Positions 34,970-45,471 of a stretch of 64,000 bases of DNA are shown here, piece by piece. The stretch's first letter is position 1, and the number at the start of each line of letters is the position of its first letter. The stretch spans positions 1,798,001 to 1,862,000 of the forward strand of contig NZ_CP035119.1 of the NCBI RefSeq assembly GCF_004087835.1. The letters are read 5' to 3'. A model generated the notes under the pieces. It was not told where the DNA came from, did no database searches, and was given only the letters and a program-made list of their open reading frames with translations. The position numbers and the translations under genes are program-made. This DNA comes from Halorussus pelagicus (lineage in GTDB: Archaea > Halobacteriota > Halobacteria > Halobacteriales > Haladaptataceae).

Positions 34970-36796
34970 ATGAGTCAGGGACGAGAAGCGAAAGTATACG
35001 TGAACGGTAGTCTGGTCGGGACCCATCCCGACCCGGAACAGCTCGCAGAACAGGTCCGGCACGCTCGCCGTCGCGGCGACGTGAGCGAGATGGTCAACGT
35101 CTCGGTCAAAGAACGGACCCGCGAGGTCATCATCAACGCGGACGCCGGGCGCGCCCGACGACCCCTGCTGGTGGTCGAGGACGGCAAACCCCTCGCCACC
35201 GAGGAGGAAGTCGAGGCGCTCAAGAACGGCGACTTGGACTTCGACGACCTCGTCGAACGCGGTAAGGTCGAGTTCATCGACGCCGAGGAGGAAGAGGACA
35301 TCTACGTCGCGGTGGACGAAGACGACCTCAGCGAGGACCACACCCACCTCGAAGTGGACCCGCAACTCATCTTCGGTATCGGTGCGGGCATGGTGCCCTA
35401 CCCCGAACACAACGCCTCGCCCCGGATTACGATGGGGTCGGGGATGATCAAGCAGTCGCTCGGGCTTCCGGCGGCTAACTACCGCATCCGGCCCGACACG
35501 CGCCAGCACCTCCTACATTACCCGCAGCTCTCGATGGTCAAGACCCAGACCACCGAGCAGATCGGCTACGACGACCGTCCGGCCGCCCAGAACTTCACGG
35601 TCGCGGTCATGTCCTACGAGGGGTTCAACATCGAGGACGCGCTCGTTCTCAACGCGGGGTCGGTTGACCGCGCGCTCGCTCGCTCGCACTTCTTCCGGAC
35701 CTACGAGGGCGAGGAACGGCGCTACCCCGGCGGACAGGAGGACCGCTTCGAGATTCCGAGCGACGACGTGCGCGGTGCGCGCGGCGAAGACGCGTACACG
35801 CACCTGGACGACGACGGTCTCGTCAACCCCGAGACCCGAGTGGACGAGAGCAGCGTCCTGCTCGGCAAGACGAGTCCGCCGCGGTTCCTCGAAGAACCGG
35901 ACGACATGGGCGGACTGTCGCCCCAGAAGCGCCGCGAAACGTCGGTCACGATGCGCTCGGGCGAATCCGGCATCGTGGACACCGTGACCCTGATGGAGGG
36001 CGAGGACGGCTCGAAGCTCTCGAAGGTCTCGGTGCGTGACGAGCGCATCCCGGAACTCGGCGACAAGTTCGCGTCTCGGCACGGCCAGAAGGGTGTCGTC
36101 GGCCACATCGCGCCCCAAGAGGACATGCCGTTCACTGAACAGGGCGTCGTGCCCGACCTCATCATCAACCCCCACGCCCTGCCGTCCCGGATGACGGTCG
36201 GCCACGTGCTGGAGATGATCGGCGGGAAGGTCGGTGCCCTCGAAGGTCGCCGCGTGGACGGGACGCCGTTCACGGGCGAGGACGAGGACGAACTCCGCGG
36301 TGGACTCGAAGAGCAGGGCTTCAAGTCCTCCGGCAAGGAGATCATGTACTCCGGCGTCACCGGAGAGAAAATCGAGGCCGAGATATTCATTGGCACCATT
36401 TTCTACCAGAAGCTCTACCACATGGTGTCGAACAAGCTCCACGCCCGCTCGCGCGGTCCGGTGCAGGTGCTGACGCGCCAGCCAACCGAGGGTCGTGCCC
36501 GCGAGGGTGGCCTTCGTGTCGGGGAGATGGAGCGCGACGTTCTCATCGGGCACGGTGCCGCCCTCACCCTGAAGGAGCGACTGCTCGACGAATCGGACCG
36601 TGAGTGGATATACGTCTGTGCCAACTGTGGCATGAGCGCGGTCGAGAACGTCGAGCAGAACCGCGTCTACTGTCCGAACTGTGACGAGGAGACCGACATC
36701 CACGAAATCGAGATGTCCTACGCGTTCAAGCTCCTGCTGGACGAGATGAAGGCGCTCGGCATCGCACCGCGACTCGAACTGGAGGACGCAGTCTAA
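34970..36796 (+). CDS. rpoB1: RNA polymerase subunit B' (Rpo2C)
   Basis: A 608-residue C-terminal half of subunit B. It carries the hybrid-binding domain ([15 protein letters not shown] region) and the C-terminal zinc clamp [19 protein letters not shown] with CPNC. I start at ATG 34970, one base after the stop of rpoB'', giving [13 protein letters not shown]; the 20 codons before belong to rpoB''. Confidence 0.98.
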   Translation: MSQGREAKVYVNGSLVGTHPDPEQLAEQVRHARRRGDVSEMVNVSVKERTREVIINADAGRARRPLLVVEDGKPLATEEEVEALKNGDLDFDDLVERGKVEFIDAEEEEDIYVAVDEDDLSEDHTHLEVDPQLIFGIGAGMVPYPEHNASPRITMGSGMIKQSLGLPAANYRIRPDTRQHLLHYPQLSMVKTQTTEQIGYDDRPAAQNFTVAVMSYEGFNIEDALVLNAGSVDRALARSHFFRTYEGEERRYPGGQEDRFEIPSDDVRGARGEDAYTHLDDDGLVNPETRVDESSVLLGKTSPPRFLEEPDDMGGLSPQKRRETSVTMRSGESGIVDTVTLMEGEDGSKLSKVSVRDERIPELGDKFASRHGQKGVVGHIAPQEDMPFTEQGVVPDLIINPHALPSRMTVGHVLEMIGGKVGALEGRRVDGTPFTGEDEDELRGGLEEQGFKSSGKEIMYSGVTGEKIEAEIFIGTIFYQKLYHMVSNKLHARSRGPVQVLTRQPTEGRAREGGLRVGEMERDVLIGHGAALTLKERLLDESDREWIYVCANCGMSAVENVEQNRVYCPNCDEETDIHEIEMSYAFKLLLDEMKALGIAPRLELEDAV

Positions 36797-36799
36797 ACC

Positions 36800-39715
36800 A
36801 TGTCAACAGGACAATCACCAATGGAGATCGGCGAAATCAGCTTCGGGCTGATGGACCCGGAGGAGTACCGAGAAATGTCGGCGACGAAGATAATCACCGC
36901 CGACACCTACGACGACGACGGCTTCCCCATCGACATGGGGCTGATGGACCCCCGGCTGGGCGTCATCGACCCCGGTCTGGAGTGCAAGACCTGCGGCAAG
37001 CACTCGGGTTCGTGTAACGGTCACTTCGGCCACATCGAACTCGCCGCGCCGGTCATCCACGTCGGGTTCACGAAGCTCATCCGCCGACTCCTTCGGGGCA
37101 CCTGTCGGAACTGCTCGAAACTCCTGCTCACCGACGACGAGAAGGAAAAGTACGTGAGCAAACTGGAGCGAACCCGAGAGCTGAGCAACGACCTCACCGA
37201 CGTGACCAAGTCGGCCATCCGGGAAGCCCGCAAGAAGGACCGCTGTCCCTACTGCGGCGAGGTCCAGTACGACATCAACCACGAGAAGCCGACGACCTAC
37301 TACGAGGTCCAACAGGTTCTCACCAGCGAGTATTCCGAGGAAATCGCCGCCGCGATGCAGGGCAACGAGGAAGAGGACCGCGACCCGGTCGCGCCACAGG
37401 AACTCGCCGACCGAACGGACATCGACCTCTCGCGCATCAACGACATCATGTCGGGCGAGTTCCGCCCGCGCGAGGACGACCGGAAGGCCATCGAGAAGGC
37501 GCTGGACCTCGATCTGACCGAGGAAGACATGAACAAACTGATGCCCAGCGACATCCGGGACTGGTTCGAGGACATCCCGGATCAGGACGTGGAAGTGCTG
37601 GGAATCAGCCCAGAGAAGTCCCGACCGGAGTGGATGATTCTGACGGTCCTGCCGGTGCCGCCGGTCACGGCCCGTCCGTCTATCACGCTCGACAACGGCC
37701 AGCGCTCCGAGGACGACCTGACGCACAAGCTGGTGGACATCATCCGCATCAACCAGCGGTTCATGGAGAACCGCGAGGCCGGTGCGCCCCAACTCATTAT
37801 CGAGGACCTCTGGGAACTGCTCCAGTACCACGTCACGACGTTCATGGACAACGAGATTTCGGGGACGCCGCCCGCCCGCCACCGCTCGGGCCGACCGCTC
37901 AAGACGCTGAGCCAGCGCCTGAAGGGCAAGGAAGGTCGCTTCCGCGGTAGCCTCTCCGGCAAGCGCGTCAACTTCTCGGCGCGTACCGTCATCTCGCCGG
38001 ACCCGACCCTCTCGCTCAACGAGGTCGGCGTCCCCGAGCGCGTGGCCCGCGAGATGACCCAGACGATGAACGTCACCGAGCGCAACAAGGAGGAGGCCCG
38101 CCGCTACGTCGCCAACGGACCGGAGGGCCACCCCGGCGCGAACTACGTCAAGCGGCCTGACGGCCGCCGTCTGAAGGTAACCGAGAAGAACTGCGAGGAA
38201 CTGTCAACGAAGGTCGAGGCCGGATGGGAGGTCAACCGTCACATGGTGGACGGCGACATCATCATCTTCAACCGCCAGCCGTCGCTCCACCGGATGTCCA
38301 TCATGGCCCACGAAGTGGTCGTGATGCCGTACAAGACGTTCCGACTCAACACCGTCGTCTGTCCGCCGTACAACGCCGACTTCGACGGCGACGAGATGAA
38401 CATGCACGCCCTGCAGAACGAGGAGGCCCGCGCGGAGGCGCGCGTCCTCATGCGCGTGCAGGAACAAATCCTGTCGCCGCGCTTCGGCGAGAACATCATC
38501 GGCGCGATTCAGGACCACATCTCCGGGACGTATCTGCTGACCAACGAGAACCCCCACTTCAACGAGACCCAAGCGCTCGACCTCCTCCGGGCGACCCGAA
38601 TCGACGAGCTTCCGGAGCCGTCGGGCACTGACGACGACGGCGAACCCTACTGGACCGGCCGAGACATCTTCTCGGAACTGCTCCCGAGCGACCTGAATCT
38701 GGAGTTCACCGGGACCGTCGGCGATGACGTAATCATCGAAGATGGCCAGCTCGTGGAAGGGACCATCGCCGAGGACGAGGTCGGCGGATTCGGCGGCGAA
38801 ATCGTGGACACGATTACGAAGGTCTACGGCAACACTCGCTCGCGCGTCTTCATCAACGAGGTGGCGGCGCTGGCGATGCGCTCGATAATGCACTTCGGGT
38901 TCTCCATCGGTATCGACGACGAGTCGGTCCCCGAGGAGGCCCAGAACCGCATCGACGAGGCCATCGACAACGCCTACGACCGGGTCGAGGAACTCATCGA
39001 GACCTACCAGAACGGCGACCTCGAATCCCTGCCCGGCCGGACCGTAGACGAGACGCTGGAGATGAAGATCATGCAGACGCTCGGCAAGGCGCGTGACTCC
39101 GCGGGTGACGTTGCGGAGGAACACTTCGCCGACGACAATCCGGCCGTGGTCATGGCCGACTCCGGCGCGCGTGGGTCGATGCTGAACCTGACCCAGATGG
39201 CTGGCTGTGTCGGCCAGCAGGCAGTTCGTGGCGAGCGCATCAACCGCGGATACGAGGACCGCACGCTGAGCCACTACAAGCCCGACGACCTCTCGGCGGA
39301 GGCCCACGGCTTCGTGGAACACTCCTACACGGGCGGACTCGACCCCCGAGAGTTCTTCTTCCACGCGATGGGTGGCCGCGAGGGACTCGTGGACACGGCA
39401 GTCCGTACGTCCAAGTCCGGCTACCTCCAGCGACGGCTCATCAACGCGCTGTCGGAACTCGAAACGCAGTACGACGGGACCGTTCGGGACACCTCCGACA
39501 CCATCGTCCAGTTCGAGTTCGGCGAGGACGGTACCAGTCCGGTGAAGGTCTCCTCGAACGAGGACACCGAAATCGACGTGGACCAGATCGCCGACCGCAT
39601 CATCGAAGAGGAGTTCGGAAGCGACGAGCGCAAACGGGAGTTCCTCGGCGAGAAGAACCCGCCGACGAACCTCTCGGAGCACGTCGACGCTCGGCAGGCC
39701 CAGAGCGACGACTGA
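36800..39715 (+). CDS. rpoA1: RNA polymerase subunit A' (Rpo1N)
   Basis: A 971-residue N-terminal part of the largest subunit. The N-terminal zinc site CKTCGKHSGSCNGHFGH and the CRNCSKLLL...CPYCG site are intact. The active-site loop NADFDGDEMNMH binds the catalytic Mg ions. The bridge-helix region is in the C-terminal third (GGLDPREFFFHAMGGREGLVD). Confidence 0.98.
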   Translation: MSTGQSPMEIGEISFGLMDPEEYREMSATKIITADTYDDDGFPIDMGLMDPRLGVIDPGLECKTCGKHSGSCNGHFGHIELAAPVIHVGFTKLIRRLLRGTCRNCSKLLLTDDEKEKYVSKLERTRELSNDLTDVTKSAIREARKKDRCPYCGEVQYDINHEKPTTYYEVQQVLTSEYSEEIAAAMQGNEEEDRDPVAPQELADRTDIDLSRINDIMSGEFRPREDDRKAIEKALDLDLTEEDMNKLMPSDIRDWFEDIPDQDVEVLGISPEKSRPEWMILTVLPVPPVTARPSITLDNGQRSEDDLTHKLVDIIRINQRFMENREAGAPQLIIEDLWELLQYHVTTFMDNEISGTPPARHRSGRPLKTLSQRLKGKEGRFRGSLSGKRVNFSARTVISPDPTLSLNEVGVPERVAREMTQTMNVTERNKEEARRYVANGPEGHPGANYVKRPDGRRLKVTEKNCEELSTKVEAGWEVNRHMVDGDIIIFNRQPSLHRMSIMAHEVVVMPYKTFRLNTVVCPPYNADFDGDEMNMHALQNEEARAEARVLMRVQEQILSPRFGENIIGAIQDHISGTYLLTNENPHFNETQALDLLRATRIDELPEPSGTDDDGEPYWTGRDIFSELLPSDLNLEFTGTVGDDVIIEDGQLVEGTIAEDEVGGFGGEIVDTITKVYGNTRSRVFINEVAALAMRSIMHFGFSIGIDDESVPEEAQNRIDEAIDNAYDRVEELIETYQNGDLESLPGRTVDETLEMKIMQTLGKARDSAGDVAEEHFADDNPAVVMADSGARGSMLNLTQMAGCVGQQAVRGERINRGYEDRTLSHYKPDDLSAEAHGFVEHSYTGGLDPREFFFHAMGGREGLVDTAVRTSKSGYLQRRLINALSELETQYDGTVRDTSDTIVQFEFGEDGTSPVKVSSNEDTEIDVDQIADRIIEEEFGSDERKREFLGEKNPPTNLSEHVDARQAQSDD

Positions 39716-39763
39716 TACCGCTTCCCGACCAACATACCCAATCAATTCGCGCCCACGCCACAC

Positions 39764-40954
39764 ATGACAGAATACGACGTATCCGAGGACATCGAGACCG
39801 TCGTCGAGGACACCGACCTCCCGCGACGGCTGAAAGACGAGGTGTACAGCACCGTAGAAGCCCGCGACGCCGTGACCGCCGAGCAGGCCGACCAGATCGC
39901 GCGCGCCGTCGAGAACCGGTATCTCGACACGCGCGTCGATCCGCTCGACCCGGTGGGAACCGTCTCGGCCCAGAGTATCGGGGAGCCGGGAACCCAGATG
40001 ACGATGAACACGTTCCACTACGCGGGCGTGGCGGAAATCGACGTGACGCAGGGTCTTCCGCGACTCATTGAGTTGGTGGACGCGCGGAAGACTCCCGACA
40101 CGCCGATGATGACGGTCCATCTGGACGACGAGTACGCGACCGACCGCGAGAAGGCCCACGAGGTCGTCTGGCAGATCGAGGCGACCAAGATTCTGGCGCT
40201 CGGTGACATCTCGACCAACGTCGCTGACATGATCGTCTCCATCGACCTCAACGAGGACACCCTCAAAGAGCGGATGATTACTCCCGACGAGATTTCGGGC
40301 ATCATCGAGGACGAACTCGGCGTCCAGACTACCCAGAAGGGCGCGGTCATCGAGTTCGGTCCGCAGGAACCGAGCTATCGGGAGCTGCTCCAACTGGTCG
40401 AACAGCTTCGGGACATCGTGTTCAAGGGCATCGAGGACATCACTCGCGTCGTCATTCGCAAAGAACAACTCGACGTGGGCGAGGAGTTCGTCCTCTACAC
40501 CGAGGGGTCGGCGTTCGGCGACGTTATCGAAATCGAGGGCGTCGATGCTTCGCGGACCACGACGAACAACATCCACGAGATTCGCAAGAATCTCGGCATC
40601 GAGGCGGCCCGCGAGTCCATCATCGAGGAGACGATGAACACCCTCGAAGAGCAGGGGCTGGACGACGTGAACATCCGGCACCTAATGTTGGTCGCCGACA
40701 TCATGACCAATCAGGGGACCATCGAGTCCATCGGTCGCCACGGCATCTCCGGGAGCAAGGATTCGGTTCTCGCGCGTGCGGCGTTCGAGGTCACGGTCAA
40801 CCACCTGCTCGACGCCGCCATCCACGGCGAGGTTGACGACCTCAACGGCGTCACTGAGAACGTCATTGTGGGCAAGCCCATCAAACTCGGGACCGGCGAC
40901 GTGGACCTCCGGATGGGGTCCAAGCCGAACACCGAACCCGAAGCCTCGGACTGA
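39764..40954 (+). CDS. rpoA2: RNA polymerase subunit A'' (Rpo1C)
   Basis: A 396-residue C-terminal part of the largest subunit. The trigger-loop region is [19 protein letters not shown] near residues 70-90. The jaw and C-terminal clamp domains follow, with [18 protein letters not shown] near the end. It lies 48 bp after rpoA', within one operon. Confidence 0.98.
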   Translation: MTEYDVSEDIETVVEDTDLPRRLKDEVYSTVEARDAVTAEQADQIARAVENRYLDTRVDPLDPVGTVSAQSIGEPGTQMTMNTFHYAGVAEIDVTQGLPRLIELVDARKTPDTPMMTVHLDDEYATDREKAHEVVWQIEATKILALGDISTNVADMIVSIDLNEDTLKERMITPDEISGIIEDELGVQTTQKGAVIEFGPQEPSYRELLQLVEQLRDIVFKGIEDITRVVIRKEQLDVGEEFVLYTEGSAFGDVIEIEGVDASRTTTNNIHEIRKNLGIEAARESIIEETMNTLEEQGLDDVNIRHLMLVADIMTNQGTIESIGRHGISGSKDSVLARAAFEVTVNHLLDAAIHGEVDDLNGVTENVIVGKPIKLGTGDVDLRMGSKPNTEPEASD

Positions 40955-40956
40955 GC

Positions 40957-41391
40957 ATGGTCGTCACGCTCTCGGACACGGCCCGGCAGTTCATCGCCCT
41001 CTTCGAGGACGAGACGGGCGCGACCGCCCGCGACTGCGTCGTCTTCGAGGAGAGCGACGGCGACGAGCGGGTCGTCTTCCTCGTCAAACCCGGCGACATG
41101 GCCAAGGCCATCGGGTCGGGCGGCGAGACGGTCCGAGCGGTCGAGTCCCAGTTGGACCGCGAGGTCGTACTGGTCGAGGACGCCGACACGCCCGAGGCGT
41201 TCGTCGCCAACGCGCTCGCGCCCGCGGCGGTGTACAACGTCACCGTCAGCGAGGACGACGACACCATCGCGTACGCCGAGGTGGATTCGGCGGACACCGG
41301 CGTCGCCATCGGCGAGGGCGGGAAGAACATCACGACGGCGGAGAAACTGGCCAAGCGCCACTACGACATCGACGATATCCAGTTGACGTAA
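40957..41391 (+). CDS. nusA: NusA-like transcription factor
   Basis: A 144-residue archaeal NusA made of two KH RNA-binding domains only, with AKAIGSGGETVRAVE and VAIGEGGKNITTAEKLA as GxxG loops. It lacks the bacterial S1 and N-terminal domains, the archaeal state. It starts 2 bp after rpoA'' and is probably co-transcribed. Confidence 0.96.
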   Translation: MVVTLSDTARQFIALFEDETGATARDCVVFEESDGDERVVFLVKPGDMAKAIGSGGETVRAVESQLDREVVLVEDADTPEAFVANALAPAAVYNVTVSEDDDTIAYAEVDSADTGVAIGEGGKNITTAEKLAKRHYDIDDIQLT

Positions 41392-41548
41392 CCCGGCGTC
41401 GTCGCCCCCGATTTTTGGCCTGCGAGCGAATTTCCTGACCGAACCGAACCTAAGCGGCGCGCAAAACGTTTCTCTGAAACGCGCTCAGATTCCGTAATCG
41501 ACCCCGCTACAGCGATATGCGACGGTCTCGCCGTCCGGAAAGAGGGAG

Positions 41549-41557
41549 GCTTAAGTA
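41549..41557 (+). promoter_or_regulatory. TATA box for rps12
   Basis: GCTTAAGTA is centred 29 bases before the rps12 ATG, giving a leaderless start and a promoter within the operon. Confidence 0.55.
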
Positions 41558-41581
41558 GCTCGGACGGATAGCACACGTCAT

Positions 41582-42010
41582 ATGGCGAACGGCAAGTACG
41601 CAGCTCGTAAGCTACGGAAGGACCGCCAGAACCACCGGTGGTCCGACTCCGATTACGCCCGACGCGAGCGTGGTCTCGGGGAGAAGTCCGACCCCCTCGA
41701 AGGCGCGCCGCAGGGCCGAGGTATCGTTCTCGAAAAAGTGGGCATCGAGGCCAAACAGCCCAACTCCGCCATCCGGAAGTGCGTCCGGGTTCAGCTCATC
41801 AAGAACGGCAAGCAGGTCACCGCCTTCTGCCCCGGCGACGGTGCAATCTCGTTCATCGACGAACACGACGAGGTCACCATCGCGGGCATCGGTGGCGCGA
41901 AGGGTCGTGCGATGGGCGACCTCTCCGGCGTCAACTACAAGGTAGAGAAGGTTAACGGCGTGAGCATGGAAGAACTCGTCCGCGGGAACGCGGAGAAACC
42001 GGTGCGATAA
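41582..42010 (+). CDS. rps12: 30S ribosomal protein S12
   Basis: A 142-residue small-subunit protein near the decoding centre. The motif [19 protein letters not shown], with the decoding-site Lys-Gln-Pro-Asn-Ser, is intact. Full length. Confidence 0.98.
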   Translation: MANGKYAARKLRKDRQNHRWSDSDYARRERGLGEKSDPLEGAPQGRGIVLEKVGIEAKQPNSAIRKCVRVQLIKNGKQVTAFCPGDGAISFIDEHDEVTIAGIGGAKGRAMGDLSGVNYKVEKVNGVSMEELVRGNAEKPVR

Positions 42011-42012
42011 TT

Positions 42013-42630
42013 ATGGCAGCAGAAGACCAGCCCGACCCCGACAAACCGGCGGGCACGGACGAAGAGGGAACGGCCGTCGCAGAGCTGTTCGGCGAGTGGG
42101 ACGTTACCAACATCGAGTACGACGACCCCTCGACCGAGCGCTACATCACGGTTACGCCGGTCGCACACACGATGGGCCGCCACGCTTCCAAGCAGTTCCA
42201 GAAGAGCGAGGTGTCCATCGCCGAGCGTCTCATCAACCGTCTGATGCAGACCGAGGAGAACACCGGCAAGAAGCAGAAGACGATGCAGATTACCCGCGAC
42301 GCGTTCCAGAAGATTCACGACCGCACCGAGGAGAACCCCGTTCAGGTTCTCGTTACCGCGGTCGAGAACGCGGCCCCGCGCGAGGAGACCGTCCGCCTGA
42401 AGTACGGTGGCATCTCCGTCCCGAAAGCAGTAGACGTGGCCCCGCAGCGCCGCGTCGATCAGGCCCTGAAGTACATCGCTGAGGGCGTCCACAGTTCGTC
42501 GTTCAAGACCTCGACCGACGCGGCCGAGGCGCTGGCCGACCAACTCGTCGGTGCGGCCAACTACGACGTACAGACCTACGCCATCAACCAGAAAGAAGAG
42601 AAAGAGCGCGTCGCGGCCGCGGCCCGCTAA
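42013..42630 (+). CDS. rps7: 30S ribosomal protein S7
   Basis: A 205-residue small-subunit protein that binds the 16S rRNA 3' domain. Typical segments are HTMGRHASKQFQKSEVSIAE and NPVQVLVTAVENAAPREETV. It starts 2 bp after rps12. Confidence 0.98.
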   Translation: MAAEDQPDPDKPAGTDEEGTAVAELFGEWDVTNIEYDDPSTERYITVTPVAHTMGRHASKQFQKSEVSIAERLINRLMQTEENTGKKQKTMQITRDAFQKIHDRTEENPVQVLVTAVENAAPREETVRLKYGGISVPKAVDVAPQRRVDQALKYIAEGVHSSSFKTSTDAAEALADQLVGAANYDVQTYAINQKEEKERVAAAAR

Positions 42631-42782
42631 CTCGGTTCTTCTCTTCAGTTCTCGCGTTTCGGTAGTTTCGACTGTCTCGAGGACCGGGCGCTCTCGATGC
42701 GACCCGCTCGTCTCGAACGGCGAGTCGCAGTCGCTCGACGGAATATCGGTATTTTTAGGTTGGCCTAAAATCACGGTCAGTC

Positions 42783-44132
42783 ATGGACGAAACCTCGACC
42801 GGACGGACGCGACGAGGATTTCTCGCCGCCGTCGGTGCGGCCGGTCTCGCCGGTTGCGGGCGACTCGCCGAGAGCGACGACGGTCCCGAGTACGAACTGA
42901 ACCACACCGCCGCGGAGTGGTCGCGCTACGACCCCGAGTGGACACCGTCGCCGGAGTCGCCGCTCGCGGCGTCGGTGACGCCCGAGGTACTGGTCGAGAA
43001 CCTCGAAATCCCGTGGGACCTCGCGTTCGCGCCGAAGGGCGAACTGTTCGTCACCGAGCGGACCGGGCGCGTCCGGCGCTTCGACGGCGATGGTCTCGAA
43101 ACGGTCGCGTCACCCGACTCGGTCATTGACGCCGAAGCGATGGCTCCCGGTCCCGACGACCAACCCCACTGGGAGACGTGGTTCCTCGAAGGCGGCGAGG
43201 GCGGGATGCTCGGCGTCGCGGTCCACCCCAAGTACCCCGACGCGCCCTACCTCTTCGTCTACTTCACCGCGAAGACCGGCGACGGTCCCGTAAACCGTGT
43301 GGTCCGGTACGACGTGGACGCCGAGGACCCCGCCAGCACCGGGCGCGTCGTCGTGGACGACATTCCGGCCGACAGCGTCCACAACGGCGGTCGAATCGCG
43401 TTCGGTCCCGAGAACTACCTCTGGATAACGACCGGCGACGCCGGACAGGGCCAACTCGCGCAGGACACGAGTTCGCTCGCCGGGAGCGTCCTCCGGGTGA
43501 ACGCGGTGGGCGACCCCGCACCGGAAAACCCCGACCTACCGGGCGACGATTCGGACTCGCGCATCTACACCTACGGCCACCGCAACCCGCAGTGTATTAC
43601 GTGGCTTCCCGACGCGACGCCGGTCATCACCGAACACGGGCCGGACGGCCACGACGAGGTGAACCTCCTCGCGCCCGGCGCGAACTACGGGTGGCCCGAG
43701 GCCCGTACGCGCGAGCAGTACGCCGGAACCGACTTCCGCCGACCGCTCGTCAACACCTCGGAGTCGTGGGGCGTCTGCGGCGGCGTCTTCTACACCGGCG
43801 ACGCGATTCCGGAGTGGCGAAACCGGTTCGTCTTCGGGGCGCTCATCGGCCAGCGAGTCAACGTCGTCACGCTGGCCGACGACGCCGACGACCTTCCGCC
43901 GGTCGGCGACGAGCGTGCGATGGCCTTCGACGCCGACTGGTTGGACGATAGCCACGCGGCGACGGCCCACTGGACGCTGACCGACGTTCTCGGTCGGGTG
44001 CGCCACGTCGAACAGGGACCGGACGGCCACCTCTACGCGCTCACATCGAACCGCGACGGCAGGCCGAAGGGCGACTCTTTCCCCCGCCAGCGCGACGACG
44101 TGCTGGTCAGACTGACCCCGGACGACGGGTAG
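42783..44132 (+). CDS. PQQ-dependent sugar dehydrogenase-like lipoprotein
   Basis: A 449-residue exported protein. It begins with a Tat signal and a lipobox in RRGFLAAVGAAGLAGCGRL. The six-bladed glucose/sorbosone dehydrogenase fold follows, with NLEIPWDLAFAPKGELFVTERTG (in part), GGEGGMLGVAVHPKY, YLFVYFTAKTG, NGGRIAFGP and HRNPQCITW. Such enzymes oxidise aldoses with PQQ; activity is not shown. It interrupts the usual S7 to EF-2 gene order. Confidence 0.9.
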   Translation: MDETSTGRTRRGFLAAVGAAGLAGCGRLAESDDGPEYELNHTAAEWSRYDPEWTPSPESPLAASVTPEVLVENLEIPWDLAFAPKGELFVTERTGRVRRFDGDGLETVASPDSVIDAEAMAPGPDDQPHWETWFLEGGEGGMLGVAVHPKYPDAPYLFVYFTAKTGDGPVNRVVRYDVDAEDPASTGRVVVDDIPADSVHNGGRIAFGPENYLWITTGDAGQGQLAQDTSSLAGSVLRVNAVGDPAPENPDLPGDDSDSRIYTYGHRNPQCITWLPDATPVITEHGPDGHDEVNLLAPGANYGWPEARTREQYAGTDFRRPLVNTSESWGVCGGVFYTGDAIPEWRNRFVFGALIGQRVNVVTLADDADDLPPVGDERAMAFDADWLDDSHAATAHWTLTDVLGRVRHVEQGPDGHLYALTSNRDGRPKGDSFPRQRDDVLVRLTPDDG

Positions 44133-44267
44133 TTTTTCGCCGGGACTAAACGAGTTCGCACTCGGTCAGCGGGTCGGTCACGTCCCGGAGCGCATCGCCG
44201 TCCTACAGTCGAACGTATCGGCGTCGCCACATCGTTGAAGTGGCTGGCGTTTGCAGACCCCGCTGTC

Positions 44268-44492
44268 ATGGACGAAGCGCTCGAAGTCGTAGACCTCGTT
44301 GCGGACGCCGGTCTCGAAGGACTCGTGACGTGGCTCCTTCGACTGGTCGGGTTGCTCGCGCTCCTCGGCGGCGTCGGTCTCTGGCTGTTCACCGAGATGG
44401 GCCTGCTCGTCGTTCCGGCCCTGCTCATTGTCGGCGGACTCGTCCTGTTGGTCGCGCCGAGCGTCCTCCTCGCGCTGGCCGAGTTTGCGTAG
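44268..44492 (+). CDS. Small membrane protein
   Basis: A 74-residue protein starting at MDEALEVVDLV. Two hydrophobic helices (about 22-40 and 42-65) fill most of it (LLRLVGLLALLGGVGLWLF, LLVVPALLIVGGLVLLVAP). It is convergent with the predicted metalloprotein. Unknown role. Confidence 0.6.
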   Translation: MDEALEVVDLVADAGLEGLVTWLLRLVGLLALLGGVGLWLFTEMGLLVVPALLIVGGLVLLVAPSVLLALAEFA

Positions 44493-44500
44493 GGCGCGAC

Positions 44501-45277
44501 TCAGTCCGCCGCCTGTTCTCCGCCGCCGACCGCGTACTCGCGGGTCGCCTCGACTAGCGAGCGCCGATACTCGCTCTCGTCGGGGTCCGGCCCGAGCGAC
44601 TTGAAGCGGTGTTTGAACGCCGAGAGGCTGACCTCTGGCGCGTCGTTCGCGGCCGCGTGCGCGAGGTCGTACAGTCGGTGGTCGGCGTCCACGAGGTCGT
44701 GGCGCTCGACCAGCGCGAGGGCGAACGCGGCGTTGACCGCGGTTATCTCTGGGTCGGCCGTGCTGGTGATTCGGAGACCCTCCCGCCCGCTGGCGGGGGC
44801 GTCCTCTCCGCTCGCGGGCCGGTCGGCGACCGCCGCGGCGAGTTCGGATTCGAGGAACGAGACGAGTTTGTCGGTCGGTCCCACACGGAGCGTGATGTCG
44901 TCGGCGTAGATGTCCTTCATGTGGTTCGCTATCTGGTAGCAGTGGGTCACCAGTCTGCGCTCGACCGACTTGCCCGAGAGCGCGAGGAACAGCACTTCCT
45001 CGGTTGATTGGGTGTGAGAGGGGTGGTCCTGCTCGTGGCGGGCCATGTGGGCGAACTCGTGGAGCGCGAGTTCGGGGGCCATCGCGCTGGTCGCGGCCTG
45101 CCGGGAGATGTTCAGGACGTGGTCGTCGGGGTGGGAAGTCCACGTCCGCTCGTCGGGGTTCTCCCGGACGCGGACGTGAACTGGCGAGTCGAGGTCGTGT
45201 TCGGTCTCGAAGATGTCGCGGGCGCGAAGGAAGGGCGCGGCCGGACCCGGACCGTGGACGTGAACCTCCATGTGCAT
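44501..45277 (-). CDS. Predicted metalloprotein with HEFAH motif
   Basis: A 258-residue soluble protein (family near DUF5781). The motif HEFAHMARHEQDH near residues 72-84 has the HExxH arrangement of zinc metallopeptidases, with His/Asp behind it. Whether it is a protease is not shown. The start could also be ATG 45271 (MEVHV). It lies directly upstream of, and opposite to, fusA, a frequent position in haloarchaea. Confidence 0.82.
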   Translation of the reverse strand: MHMEVHVHGPGPAAPFLRARDIFETEHDLDSPVHVRVRENPDERTWTSHPDDHVLNISRQAATSAMAPELALHEFAHMARHEQDHPSHTQSTEEVLFLALSGKSVERRLVTHCYQIANHMKDIYADDITLRVGPTDKLVSFLESELAAAVADRPASGEDAPASGREGLRITSTADPEITAVNAAFALALVERHDLVDADHRLYDLAHAAANDAPEVSLSAFKHRFKSLGPDPDESEYRRSLVEATREYAVGGGEQAAD

Positions 45278-45438
45278 CTATGACAAGGCTTCGACCGGTA
45301 TGACTCTTGCGTTGGTCGGGGCGCGTTGCCGGTGCCTATTACGCGCTGGACGGCGTTCAATCCGCATAAAATACCTATTCAATTTACCTGCTACGGCTAC
45401 GTCACTCCCCCACATGCACGCCCACGGCGAAACACTAC

Positions 45439-45447
45439 GCTTTTCAA
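45439..45447 (+). promoter_or_regulatory. TATA-like element of fusA
   Basis: GCTTTTCAA is centred about 29 bases before the fusA ATG, consistent with leaderless transcription of this highly expressed gene. Confidence 0.45.
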
Positions 45448-45471
45448 CTTCCTTCGGGTAGAAGACCCATA

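Noticed and set aside
39741-40011. Long minus-strand frames across the polymerase genes
   Set aside because: GC-rich codons leave the antisense frames open; their products are Val/Asp or Ser/Arg-biased shadows.
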